Shown here: in pieces, positions 27,325-35,594 of the stretch
Layout: each line of letters opens with the position of its first letter
Numbering within the stretch: position 1 is the stretch's first letter
NCBI GenBank assembly: GCA_025454405.1
Contig: JALOON010000005.1
Span: 25,662-89,661 of the forward strand
Direction: 5' to 3'
Source: Oscillatoriaceae cyanobacterium Prado104
GTDB taxonomy: Bacteria; Cyanobacteriota; Cyanobacteriia; Cyanobacteriales; Microcoleaceae
DNA length: 64,000 nt
Notes under the pieces: model-generated
What the model was told of the DNA's origin: nothing
Seen by the model: the letters and a program-made list of their open reading frames with translations, nothing else
Databases searched by the model: none
Program-made: the position numbers and the translations under genes

Positions 27325-27852
27325 TTATTCAAGGGGAAAGTCTGCTTTTAGCACCTCTAACCAATCAGCAATCCTTTCCTCTGTCTTATCGCTTTCATTC
27401 ACTTCATCAAGGGGCAAACCAACAAATTTACCATCCCGAACTGCGTTAGAATTTTCAAAGGAATATCCTTCCGTGGAAACAGCCCCTACCATCTTCGCAC
27501 CTAAAGAATTGAACCGATCGTAGAGTGTTCCCAAGGCGCTGACAAAATTCTTGCCGTGGCAGGTACAATCTCCCGAACCAAAAACAGCAATAGTTTTGCC
27601 AGAGAAATCGGGCTTTTCGATGTCGATATCAAACAGGGGTTCCCGCCAATAATTCTGTACTTCTCCAGCCCCCCAAGTCGAACAACCAAGAAGTAAGTAG
27701 TCGTACTTCAACAAGTCGTTATAGTCGTCAAAGTCCTCTTCCATGTTGTAGATATCTGCGATATCTTCTCCTATTGAACCATGGATTTTCTCTGCGATTT
27801 CTTGCGTGACACCAGATGTACTGCCGTAAAAAATTCCGATTTTGTTTGTCAT
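27325..27852 (-). CDS. isiB: Flavodoxin (long-chain)
   Basis: FMN electron carrier that replaces ferredoxin at photosystem I when iron is scarce. The 175 residues include the phosphate-binding loop in KIGIFYGSTSGVTQEIAEKI, the first FMN-stacking region LGCSTWGAGEVQNYW, and GSGDCTCHGKNFVSALGTLY, where canonical IsiB has GTGDQxGYxDNF. The DCTCHGK variant adds two cysteines beside the flavin, which is unusual. No isiA is adjacent. I could not make out a clear Fur box in the upstream 180 bases. It is convergent with the NB-ARC/TPR operon. Confidence 0.93.
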   Translation of the reverse strand: MTNKIGIFYGSTSGVTQEIAEKIHGSIGEDIADIYNMEEDFDDYNDLLKYDYLLLGCSTWGAGEVQNYWREPLFDIDIEKPDFSGKTIAVFGSGDCTCHGKNFVSALGTLYDRFNSLGAKMVGAVSTEGYSFENSNAVRDGKFVGLPLDEVNESDKTEERIADWLEVLKADFPLE

Positions 27853-28109
27853 TGCCCTGACTCCTAGAATTATAAGGTTGTCATGCGATCGAACAGAAAT
27901 CGATCTTGCTATTTAAACCAGTATTTCACGCCCTTTCTGGCCCAAAATGTTCAAGATGAGCATTTTAGATTTGTTTGAGCTAGATTCAAGGTTTTTTTAA
28001 TATTGTTTAAAAATGAAAGTTCGATCGAATGAAATGAATCCTCTCCGCTGCTTGCGGGGTATCCTGTTGAGTGAGATAGGGAAAATCATCTGCGATCGCC
28101 CGCATCCCT

Positions 28110-28439
28110 TCAACTAGCAGCAAACTCCGTAAATTTCCGTTTGTATGGGGCTTTAAAACCCAAAACTATGTCTTGTTTGGGAACTCCCAGTTCAACTAAT
28201 TCATTAGCTACTCCGATTTCCGTTCCATCACGTTCGATCCAAATTTTACCATCTTTAATTTCCACGTATATGATGCAGCCAAATACTCTGCTTAGATCTT
28301 GCCAACCAATATTCAGAACTTGATACCGATCGCGTTCCGTATCAAATATCAATTGTACTTCTGTCTGACTGTTCGATCGGTTTTTTACAAGATTTTTCAG
28401 AATTGTTTGTACCGCTTCTCGATAATTCAAACTCTCCAT
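28110..28439 (-). CDS. xisI: XisI family protein without XisH
   Basis: A 109-residue protein of the XisI family, named for control of fdxN-element excision in heterocyst-forming cyanobacteria and widespread as XisH/XisI pairs. Recognisable parts are MESLNYREAVQTILKNLVKN, DRYQVLNIGWQ, CIIYVEIKDGKIWIERDGTE and the near-C-terminal VPKQDIVLGFKAPYKRKFTE. An xisH gene normally precedes xisI, but upstream here is DUF2786. Recent work links XisH (a nuclease-like fold) to plasmid or host conflict; an orphan XisI would be the immunity-like member. That last point is inference. Confidence 0.88.
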   Translation of the reverse strand: MESLNYREAVQTILKNLVKNRSNSQTEVQLIFDTERDRYQVLNIGWQDLSRVFGCIIYVEIKDGKIWIERDGTEIGVANELVELGVPKQDIVLGFKAPYKRKFTEFAAS

Positions 28440-28491
28440 TGCATAATCTCCTCTCTATCGGGGCTAAAAATTATTAATTGACGCATTCCAC

Positions 28492-29211
28492 TCAAAGACT
28501 TTCATTAAGTTGTTTCATTTCCCCTTCAGACTGCACTTGTTTGTTTAAACTAATTCGATCGCCCACTTCATACCCCGAATTATAACCAGCTTCGCTGCTA
28601 ATTTGAGCGCCGCTTCTCGTTCTAACTTTCGCACCTTTACTCTCCAAATAATCAAAGATTGCCTGTTGGTTTCTCTCAAACATCGATCGCACTACAATTC
28701 CCGGAGTAGCTGCCGCATTTCCCTCTCCCGGAATGCCCGATCTTTCCATTTCCTGTTTTTGTTCGAGCAATCTTTGTCTCAATCTTGTCGCGCATCCCAC
28801 TCGAAAAGCGTTCAAATATGCCAATCCCCTGCCGTTCCCTTTGCGGTATTTTGCCCTGCGTTCGATCGCGGAATTCAAGTATTCGTAAAGGTGTTTGCAA
28901 ACAATTAAATTTGTCGAAGTTCCTACCAAAAACATACTGCCAGTATAGCTGTTGCGCATGGCATTGCAGCAGTTAGCTTCGGCAATTCCCGACAGCAGGA
29001 TCATTTTCCAAGTGACAAATTTGGATGTTGTTTCAACGTCGGTTTCGTCAATCTCTTCTTGGTGATTCGGTCCCAAATCGGCGAGGCTGAGATTATATTG
29101 GGCTAGCAGGAGGGAAGCTTTTTCGGCCGCTGCTGTTGATTCGTTTTCGTTGGATGATGTGGCGAGGGCTAATAGCTTTTTGATTTTTTCGACGATGTTT
29201 TTGTCTGCCAT
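28492..29211 (-). CDS. DUF2786 domain-containing protein
   Basis: A 239-residue protein. Residues 4-45 (VEKIKKLLALATSSNENEST then AAAEKASLLLAQYNLSLADL) are the DUF2786 signature. This domain is frequent in phage and plasmid-linked proteins and of unknown function. The middle part (WKMILLSGIAEANCCNAMRN; SAIERRAKYRKGNGRGLAYL) resembles a DUF7168-like region common next to DUF2786. I chose the ATG at 29209-29211. The frame stays open to 29391, but that extension falls in a low-complexity duplicated repeat. No RBS is obvious. Confidence 0.8.
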   Translation of the reverse strand: MADKNIVEKIKKLLALATSSNENESTAAAEKASLLLAQYNLSLADLGPNHQEEIDETDVETTSKFVTWKMILLSGIAEANCCNAMRNSYTGSMFLVGTSTNLIVCKHLYEYLNSAIERRAKYRKGNGRGLAYLNAFRVGCATRLRQRLLEQKQEMERSGIPGEGNAAATPGIVVRSMFERNQQAIFDYLESKGAKVRTRSGAQISSEAGYNSGYEVGDRISLNKQVQSEGEMKQLNESL

Positions 29212-29283
29212 TGTTCTAGGGGTTTTAGGGTGAGAGGGCGGGCGATCGAGATTGATGACTTTACTATTATACTTCTGGAATTG

Positions 29284-29525
29284 TCTGCTTTTTGAATTGA
29301 TTTTTTTTACCGCAGAGGGCGCAGAGGGAAGGGAGAAGGGGGAGAGAAGAGGGAAGGGGCTGTTTGCAAATTTGGTGGGATTTTTAATCAAGATAATGCC
29401 AGTTTGCTTAAAATCATGTAACTGCTTTTTGAATTGATGTTTTTACCGCAGAGGGCGCTGAGGGAGGGGAGAAAGGGGAGAGAAGAGGGAGAGGGCTGTT
29501 TGCAAATTGGTTGGGAGTTTTTTCT
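29284..29525. repeat. Tandem duplication of about 105 bp (GCAGAGGGCGC repeat)
   Basis: The stretch CTGCTTTTTGAATTGAT ... ACCGCAGAGGGCG ... GAGAGAAGAGGG ... GGCTGTTTGCAAAT occurs twice in direct orientation, at about 29284-29390 and 29421-29523, separated by 30 bases and differing by small indels. The second copy abuts the 3' end of the DUF790 gene. The ACCGCAGAGGxCGC core is a repeat type I know from cyanobacterial intergenic regions. Confidence 0.7.
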
Positions 29526-29527
29526 TG

Positions 29528-30745
29528 TTAATCGAGAATTTCTAGGACTGCTTTTGGTAGCAATTTGTCTTTGAACCAGACTACTTTTGCCGGTACGTCT
29601 TTGGTACTGACTCCGGCTTTTTCTAAATTCAGGCGTTCGGAAATAGCTAAAATTAAATTGTCGCATTCGGATTTGCGAACTTGGGCGAATTTCTTTTGCA
29701 AATACTCGGGCCGCCAATAGCCGACTATTTCTAATAAATACACTCGTCCGTCGGGATGCACTAACCGAAAGTCGGGAATCATGACGCTTCCGGGAATTGG
29801 TATTAAGTCTACTTCTCGTTCGAGTTTCCATTCTGTTTTTTTTAAGTTGTCCCACCTCTCTGCAAATGCTGCTTCTAACATACTGTCGTAAGGTTTTCCT
29901 GGGGGGTAGTGGCTGACTAAACCGCATTCGGAATTGAGGGTGAATTTACCTGTTTTTAAAACTCCTGTATAAGGGTCTTTGGTTTGCAGGATGGAGTGCA
30001 TGCTCCACTTAGTAACGTGCAGCAATGCGGGTAGCATTTTGGCGAGGGCTAAGCCGTAGCGGGTGCTGGGTTTGAACAGGCTTGTCGGGCCGTCGATTGT
30101 GAGGGTAAATCCGTGTTCTGCATCGCCTTCGATATAGGTCATTAATTGGAAGAGTTTGAGATAGCGAAAGAGGAGTTTGTATTCTCCCGGATCGTTGCGG
30201 TGGGCGTTTAATTGGATTTGGCTGGCGCGGTACAAGATGCCTTGGACTTGGGAAAGATTGTATCGGTGCAGCAAGGCTTCTGCTGTTGGTGCGTCGAATT
30301 GGGTAAAGATTTTGTTTTCGTTTAAATCTGCGTACAAACCTTTACTAATTTCGTCGGGCAATACTTCTCTATTTAAGCTTTCGCTGAGTTCGGCTGCTAG
30401 TTTTTCTAATGTTAATTGGGTGGATTGATGGCTGGGAACATCTTGTGCTGCTAAAGCAAATACTCGCTGTCTTAAAGCAGGTGGTTCTAAGGGACTGACG
30501 ATTTCAAAGGTGCAGAAACCGCCTTTTAACAGGTGGGCAAATCCGCGTTTGAGTCGGTAGTCGGGACTGTCGCCTTCTAATTCTAGCAAGCGCCGATCGA
30601 GCTCGCCTTGGGTGGTGCCGATCGACTCTTGGAAACAGTTTATCATTTCCGTTGCTGCGGCTAAGTTTTTGGCATCTATCTTGAGGCGCAACGGAATTAT
30701 TGATTCGCCGTTTTGGCGGTGACTTAATAAATCGGTGGGTAGCAT
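29528..30745 (-). CDS. DUF790 nuclease, Bax1-like partner of XPB
   Basis: A 405-residue protein starting MLPTDLLSHRQNGESIIPLR, the N-terminus characteristic of DUF790. Archaeal DUF790 proteins are Bax1, a nuclease that binds the XPB helicase and cuts near DNA bubbles. The C-terminal third carries the PD-(D/E)xK-like core IPDFRLVHPDGRVYLLEIVG followed by YWRPEYLQKKF. The partner helicase is encoded about 1 kb upstream on the same strand, with a DUF3598 gene between them. A second copy of this gene's first 44 codons lies at 31435-31593. The ATG at 30743-30745 is the conserved start. Confidence 0.87.
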   Translation of the reverse strand: MLPTDLLSHRQNGESIIPLRLKIDAKNLAAATEMINCFQESIGTTQGELDRRLLELEGDSPDYRLKRGFAHLLKGGFCTFEIVSPLEPPALRQRVFALAAQDVPSHQSTQLTLEKLAAELSESLNREVLPDEISKGLYADLNENKIFTQFDAPTAEALLHRYNLSQVQGILYRASQIQLNAHRNDPGEYKLLFRYLKLFQLMTYIEGDAEHGFTLTIDGPTSLFKPSTRYGLALAKMLPALLHVTKWSMHSILQTKDPYTGVLKTGKFTLNSECGLVSHYPPGKPYDSMLEAAFAERWDNLKKTEWKLEREVDLIPIPGSVMIPDFRLVHPDGRVYLLEIVGYWRPEYLQKKFAQVRKSECDNLILAISERLNLEKAGVSTKDVPAKVVWFKDKLLPKAVLEILD

Positions 30746-30925
30746 AAATCGTGAAAAATTTTACCAAATATCAAAGATTATTATCCCCCATCCTCGATCG
30801 GGCGGATTGTTTTGAGAAACCGATCGAAATTTCTGTTTTAAAAACCTCATGCTTGGGAATTAAACTATCAACTCTCAACAATCGGAAAGCGAGCTGATTA
30901 GGCTCGCATTCTCAACTATTAACCC

Positions 30926-31396
30926 TCAGCTATCGAATCGATTTTTTTGTTCTAAAATTACCATGACTCCCCTGAGTTTTCCCTCTTCTGTCAAGCTTTG
31001 GGTAGTCCTAATTCGCCGATTTTCACTGACTAGATTGATGGTTTCAACTGCCCTGAGAATGCCCGTTGCTTTCTCCCATACTTGAAAAACTATCAAATTA
31101 TCTCCAACTTCTGTCGCCAGTGTTTTGTAGTTAGAAAAGGGAAAGTCTGAACTTTCAACTTGCACTTGCCCTTCACCGACAACGTGACCTACAAAATTTT
31201 GAGCTTCACTCTTGCCATTGGCATAAGTTTGCAGGTTGGTTTGCTTCCACTGGTTGTCTTCTATTTTTTGGGTTAAAACGGCTGTAAAACGCTGGGTTTC
31301 TTGGAAATCGGCATTGAGGATCGTCCAAGATCCTTCCCAAACTCCTGTATGTTTGGGAAATACTTTAAAGTTACTTAGTTGTGGAATTTCGTTCAT
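30926..31396 (-). CDS. DUF3598 family (lipocalin-like) protein
   Basis: A 156-residue protein. FKVFPKHTGVWEGSWTILNA at the N-terminus and the run of predicted beta strands (RFTAVLTQKIEDNQWKQTNL, DNLIVFQVWEKATGILRAVE) are typical of DUF3598, a beta-barrel family related to chromophore lyases and fatty-acid-binding folds in cyanobacteria. No ligand can be assigned. It sits between the bax1 and xpb genes and appears to have been placed there by a duplication (see 31435-31593). Confidence 0.8.
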   Translation of the reverse strand: MNEIPQLSNFKVFPKHTGVWEGSWTILNADFQETQRFTAVLTQKIEDNQWKQTNLQTYANGKSEAQNFVGHVVGEGQVQVESSDFPFSNYKTLATEVGDNLIVFQVWEKATGILRAVETINLVSENRRIRTTQSLTEEGKLRGVMVILEQKNRFDS

Positions 31397-31434
31397 TTTT
31401 AGGGAATGTGAATGGTGGTTGATGAAATTTTATT

Positions 31435-31593
31435 TCAGCTTTCTCTAATTTTAAGCCAGCCAGTGCCGATCGACTCTTGGAAACAGTTTATCAATTCGGT
31501 TGCTGTTGCTATGTTTTTAGCATCTATCTTGAGGCGCAACGGAATAATTGATTCGCCGTTTTGGCGGTAGCTTAATAATTCGGTTGGTAGCAT
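31435..31593 (-). pseudogene. Duplicated 5' fragment of the DUF790 (bax1) gene
   Basis: Reading minus from the ATG at 31591-31593 gives MLPTELLSYRQNGESIIPLR and on to NCFQESIGT, almost identical to residues 1-44 of the intact DUF790 protein. It then runs into unrelated sequence (GWLKIRES) and a stop at 31435-31437. It lies just 3' of the XPB gene, where the intact bax1 would be expected, so it marks the original gene junction. Confidence 0.93.
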
Positions 31594-31701
31594 CGATCGA
31601 TTTTATTAACGAACCGCGTTGGCGCAGCTTGCGCGTAGCGCTTAGGCGCGAAGGACGCGAAGATAGAGATAAAGAGAGCTTTTGTAAATAGTTTTGGCTG
31701 A

Positions 31702-33240
31702 CTAATAGGGAATTTCATCAGTTTCTTCTCCCCATTTTACAGGAGATTCTGCTGCTTTTTTAGTAGTCTCTCGGTTGCTTCCGTAAATGAGAGTTGGTGA
31801 AAAGATTTCTAGTTGTTTGTGTTCTGGCGGCACTTCTTCTATTATAGTTTTTGGTTTGGGTTTTTGACCTTTAATTCCACCTCTTCGCCGCTCGGATGTT
31901 CTTTCTTCGCTGGTGTCTTCGGTGACGACTTCGTAGAGAATTGCTAACTTATTAACATCGCTGCTTTTGCGCAAAACTCGACCCAATCTTTGGATATATT
32001 CGCGTTCGCTACCGGTGCCGGAAAGGACGATCGCAATTCTGGCATCGGGTACGTCTACTCCTTCATTGAGCACGTGGGAGGCAACTAAGGTTTTGTATTC
32101 GCCGCTGCGGAATCGATCGAGGATTTCGTGCCGTTCTTTTACTGGTGTTTGGTGCGTGATTGTGGGAATCAAAAATTCTTGGGAAATACGATAAACCGTG
32201 GCGTTGTCGGCAGTAAAAATTAAGGTGCGCTGCGGGTAATGTTTTTCTAGCAATTCGGCTAAAATTCGCAGTTTTCCTGCGGTGCAAAGGGCGATTTCTT
32301 TGGCTTGGCGGTGGGCAATCATGGCGCGCCTTCCCAAGGGCGATCGCGCGCTGGCCATGATAAATTGTTTCCAACCTTCTAAGGTTGATATTTTGATTTT
32401 TGACTGTTTCAAAAAGTCGTTGCGAACTTTCATTAATTCATTGTAGCGAGTTCCCTCTTCTTCGGATAATTTTACCATAATTTTTACTATTTTATGGTCG
32501 GCTAAAGCATCGCCTGCTAAATCTTCCGGTCTTTTGCTATATACTGTCGGACCGATGAGAAAATGCAAATCGCTGTGACGGCCGTCCGTGCGATCGGGCG
32601 TTGCTGTCAATCCGAGTCGAAAAGGTGCGATCGCAAATTCGGCAATTGCGCGATAAAAGTCGGTGGGTAAGTGATGGCATTCATCAAAAACTAACAAGCC
32701 GTATTTATTGCCTAAAGTTTCGGCATGAATAGTTGCACTGTCGTAAGTTGCTACTAAAATCGGTGTTTTGTCCCGCGCGCCACCGCCCAGCAATCCGATT
32801 TCTATTTTGGGAAAAGCTGCTGTTAAATTAGCGTACCACTGGTGCATTAAATCGAGAGTTGGTACTACAATTAACGTGCTGCGGCCGGTAGCTTGCATCG
32901 CTAATTGTGCGAGGTAAGTTTTGCCGGAAGCTGTGGGGAGCACGACAACTCCTTGGTTCCCTGCTTGCTGCCACGCACTCAAAGCTTGTTCTTGATGCGG
33001 GTATGGCTGCATTGTCGCGCTGGATGCGAGTTCGAGTTGTTCGTATGCTTTGGCTTCGTCGCTGAAGTTTTGACCCTCGGCTTGGAGGCATTCTACCAGG
33101 GGGCGGTAGTGAATTGCTCGAATGCGGAATTTTTCGACGCGATCGTCCCACGTGGCAAAGTCCACCCAGTCTCGGCCTCTGGGCGGCGGGTGCAGCAAGA
33201 GCGTTCCCCGATCGAATGTTAAGGTAGGTGTACGTGGCAT
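31702..33240 (-). CDS. XPB-like superfamily 2 DNA helicase
   Basis: A 512-residue helicase. The N-terminal DNA-binding part (residues 1-80) starts MPRTPTLTFDRGTLLLHPPP. Helicase domain 1 has Q-motif-like PYPHQEQALSAWQ, Walker A VVVLPTASGKTYLA, Walker B VFDECHHLP and motif III GLTATPDRTDG. Domain 2 has RTLIFTADNATVYRI, SHVLNEGVDVPDARIAIVLS and QRLGRVLRKSS. This is the XPB/UvsW-type arrangement that couples to Bax1 (DUF790) in nucleotide excision repair-like unwinding and cleavage; the coupling here is inferred from the neighbour. The C-terminal 60 residues are polar. Confidence 0.9.
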   Translation of the reverse strand: MPRTPTLTFDRGTLLLHPPPRGRDWVDFATWDDRVEKFRIRAIHYRPLVECLQAEGQNFSDEAKAYEQLELASSATMQPYPHQEQALSAWQQAGNQGVVVLPTASGKTYLAQLAMQATGRSTLIVVPTLDLMHQWYANLTAAFPKIEIGLLGGGARDKTPILVATYDSATIHAETLGNKYGLLVFDECHHLPTDFYRAIAEFAIAPFRLGLTATPDRTDGRHSDLHFLIGPTVYSKRPEDLAGDALADHKIVKIMVKLSEEEGTRYNELMKVRNDFLKQSKIKISTLEGWKQFIMASARSPLGRRAMIAHRQAKEIALCTAGKLRILAELLEKHYPQRTLIFTADNATVYRISQEFLIPTITHQTPVKERHEILDRFRSGEYKTLVASHVLNEGVDVPDARIAIVLSGTGSEREYIQRLGRVLRKSSDVNKLAILYEVVTEDTSEERTSERRRGGIKGQKPKPKTIIEEVPPEHKQLEIFSPTLIYGSNRETTKKAAESPVKWGEETDEIPY

Positions 33241-33336
33241 TATTTTTTACAGACGCGGTGAATCACGCCTGTTAAATTATAGAATAGGACGCTCAGTCCT
33301 TACTACCAACAACAGTTCATTTATTTGGGAGATCGC

Positions 33337-34185
33337 ATGCTTGACTTTCTGCAATACAAACAAAATTTTTTAGCAACTACCAAAAATTGGGATAACGAGA
33401 AATGGAATAATTTTAAGGACAATCCATTTATAGTTGTTGCCCCGCTGCTGCAAGAGTGCCATGTCAAAAATTGTCGCTTGGTAGAAAACCGGGTCAAAAT
33501 GTTGGAATTTTTACCTAAAAATGCTGTAGTTGGTGAGGTAGGAACTCAATATGGGGAATTTGCCGAGCAAATCCTTGCTATTACAAAACCTCAAAAGCTG
33601 CATTTGATCGATGGCAATTTTGAACCCTTGAAAGCCGAGATAGAACGCAATCAAAAACCTCTAATCGCGGCAGCGATAGAAAATGGAACCGTCGAGCTTC
33701 ATGAAGGCGATTCCTCGACTATTTTAAGCAAATTTGCCGATGAGTATTTTGATTGGATTTACATCGATGCCGATCATGCCTACGAAGGTGTTTGCAAAGA
33801 TATCGATCGAGGTCACAGTAAAGTAAAGTCAGAGGGTCTGATGGTTTTTAACGACTATACGAATTGGTCGGTTTGCGAGATTATGCCTTACGGTGTTGCC
33901 AAAGCGGTCAATGAGTTTTGTATCGCTAACAATTGGGAAATAGTATTTCTGGCGCTGCATGCTTTAGGGTATCACGATGTTGCTATTAAGAAAAACAGCG
34001 GCGGAAAGAACTGGCGGATGCAGTTGGATGAGGTCAAGTCGGAATTGGATAGTTCGCAACTTCAGATCGTCGAGCAACTGATGTCAGAATTGGAGTCAGC
34101 TAAACAGAAGATCGACTGTATGGAAAATGACAAATTTTGGAAATTGCGATCGCAGTGGCTGAAATTTAAAAAAATCTTTTCCTAA
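33337..34185 (+). CDS. Class I SAM-dependent methyltransferase (Methyltransf_24 type)
   Basis: A 282-residue protein. The SAM-binding loop reads VVGEVGTQYGEFAEQIL, motif II is LHLIDGNFEPLK, and the acidic motif FDWIYIDADHAYEGVCKDID is typical of the Methyltransf_24 group that often acts on sugars or small secondary metabolites. The C-terminal 45 residues are helical and coiled-coil-like (LQIVEQLMSELESAKQKIDC). The ATG at 33337 is preceded by GGGAG. It is divergent from the XPB gene. The substrate is unknown. Confidence 0.85.
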   Translation: MLDFLQYKQNFLATTKNWDNEKWNNFKDNPFIVVAPLLQECHVKNCRLVENRVKMLEFLPKNAVVGEVGTQYGEFAEQILAITKPQKLHLIDGNFEPLKAEIERNQKPLIAAAIENGTVELHEGDSSTILSKFADEYFDWIYIDADHAYEGVCKDIDRGHSKVKSEGLMVFNDYTNWSVCEIMPYGVAKAVNEFCIANNWEIVFLALHALGYHDVAIKKNSGGKNWRMQLDEVKSELDSSQLQIVEQLMSELESAKQKIDCMENDKFWKLRSQWLKFKKIFS

Positions 34186-34287
34186 AAATCTTTTCCTGGG
34201 TTGGGTGAATTTCCGAATCTCAAACATACAATGTAATTATACCCTAGGAAATTTTTTCTAGCAGTCATGGACGCACGCACTCTATCT

Positions 34288-34311
34288 GTAGGGTGCGCAC
34301 TGCGCACCTTA
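34288..34311. repeat. GGTGCGC hairpin upstream of ald
   Basis: GTAGGGTGCGCACTGCGCACCTTAC: a 7-bp stem GGTGCGC/GCGCACC with a 3-base loop, about 20 bases before the ald ATG. It is of the GGTGCGC intergenic-repeat type and may influence ald expression. Confidence 0.5.
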
Positions 34312-34330
34312 CTTTAATTTGAGGTATTAA

Positions 34331-35419
34331 ATGGAAATAGGCGTTCCCAAGGAAATTAAAGATTTGGAGTTTCGAGTTGGCCTGAGTCCGACAAGTGTTA
34401 GGGCCTGTTCGGACAGAGGTCATGCAGTTTTTGTCGAAACTAATGCCGGTATTGGGGCCGGTTTCAGTGACGAAGATTACATTCAAGCAGGGGCTAAGAT
34501 TGTCTTAAAACCTGAGGATGCCTGGAGTCGCGAGCTAATTGTTAAAGTTAAAGAACCTCTGCCTCCTGAATATTCGCTGTTGCAGAAACAGCAGTTGCTA
34601 TTTACATATTTGCATTTAGCGGCCGATCGAACTTTGACCGAGAACTTAATTAACAGCGGCATCCAAGCCATCGCCTACGAAACTGTCGAACTTCCCGACA
34701 AAAAATTGCCCCTGCTGACGCCGATGAGCATCATTGCAGGGCGTTTGTCAGTGCAGTTCGGAGCTCGGTTTTTAGAAAGGCAGCAAGGGGGCCGGGGCGT
34801 ACTTTTAGGCGGCGTTCCGGGTGTCGGGCCGGGCAAAGTTGTAATTTTAGGTGGCGGCATCGTCGGCACGGAAGCAGCGCGAATTGCGATAGGAATGGGC
34901 GCTAGAGTACAAATTTTGGATGTGAACGTAGAGCGTTTGGCTTATTTGGAAACTCTGTTCGGTTCCCGAGTGGAATATCTCTACAGCAGCCCCTTGCAAA
35001 TTGAAGCGGTTGTTCCCGATGCCGATTTGTTAATCGGTGCTGTTTTAGTGTTAGGTAAAAAAGCTCCTATGCTGGTTTCTCGCGAATTTGTGGCTAAAAT
35101 GCACCCGGGTTCTGTAATTGTTGATGTTGCCGTCGATCAAGGCGGCTGCATCGAAACTGTGCGGGCAACTTCTCACACAAATCCTACCTATATTAAGGAA
35201 GGAGTCGTGCATTACGGTGTGCCGAATATGCCCGGTGCTGTGCCTTGGACGGCGACTCAAGCTTTGAATAACAGCACTTTGCCTTACGTAATTCAGTTAG
35301 CTAATAGCGGGATTAAAGCTTTGGAACATAACCTGAGTTTGGCTAAGGGATTGAACGTACAGAATCACCGATTGGTGCATCCGGCGGTGTGCGAAGTTTT
35401 TCCCGATTTAGCTGATTGA
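34331..35419 (+). CDS. ald: Alanine dehydrogenase
   Basis: NAD-dependent enzyme interconverting L-alanine and pyruvate plus ammonia. The 362-residue length and motifs fit: MEIGVPKEIKDLEFRVGLSP at the N-terminus with the substrate-binding Arg, KVKEPLPPEYSLL with the catalytic Lys, LFTYLHLAADRTLT with the catalytic His, and the Rossmann loop VVILGGGIVGTEAARIAIGM. The start ATG at 34331 follows TTGAGG at 34319-34324. Confidence 0.97.
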   Translation: MEIGVPKEIKDLEFRVGLSPTSVRACSDRGHAVFVETNAGIGAGFSDEDYIQAGAKIVLKPEDAWSRELIVKVKEPLPPEYSLLQKQQLLFTYLHLAADRTLTENLINSGIQAIAYETVELPDKKLPLLTPMSIIAGRLSVQFGARFLERQQGGRGVLLGGVPGVGPGKVVILGGGIVGTEAARIAIGMGARVQILDVNVERLAYLETLFGSRVEYLYSSPLQIEAVVPDADLLIGAVLVLGKKAPMLVSREFVAKMHPGSVIVDVAVDQGGCIETVRATSHTNPTYIKEGVVHYGVPNMPGAVPWTATQALNNSTLPYVIQLANSGIKALEHNLSLAKGLNVQNHRLVHPAVCEVFPDLAD

Positions 35420-35431
35420 AATTAAATCCTT

Positions 35432-35531
35432 TTGTACGCCCAGAAACCCGGTTGCTTCGTTGTACGCCCAGAAACCCGGTTTCTTCATTGTACGCCCAGA
35501 AACCCGGTTTCTTGAAGAAACCGGGTTTCTC
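35432..35531. repeat. Three 28-bp direct repeats plus an inverted half (CCGGG family)
   Basis: The unit TTGTACGCCCAGAAACCCGG plus TTTCTTCA starts at 35432, 35460 and 35488, an exact 28-bp period, and is followed by GAAGAAACCGGGTTTCTC (35514-35531) in inverse orientation. There are no spacers, so it is not a CRISPR array. It lies between the convergent ald and Uma2 genes and may act as a terminator. Confidence 0.85.
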
Positions 35532-35594
35532 TGAGTTTCTATCAACTTTTTGCTCTCAATTTTTGCACGATTGGCAGTTCGATCGCAAATTATT

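Noticed and set aside
27853..28109. Fur box in front of the flavodoxin gene
   Set aside because: No match to the 19-bp GATAAT-type consensus that I could defend by eye.
29212..29391. N-terminal extension of the DUF2786 protein (60 codons)
   Set aside because: It is encoded by the low-complexity tandem repeat and has no protein-like composition; homology begins at MADKNIVEKI.
35432..35531. CRISPR-like array of 28-bp repeats
   Set aside because: Units are directly adjacent without spacers, and the unit is a member of the dispersed CCGGG palindrome family.
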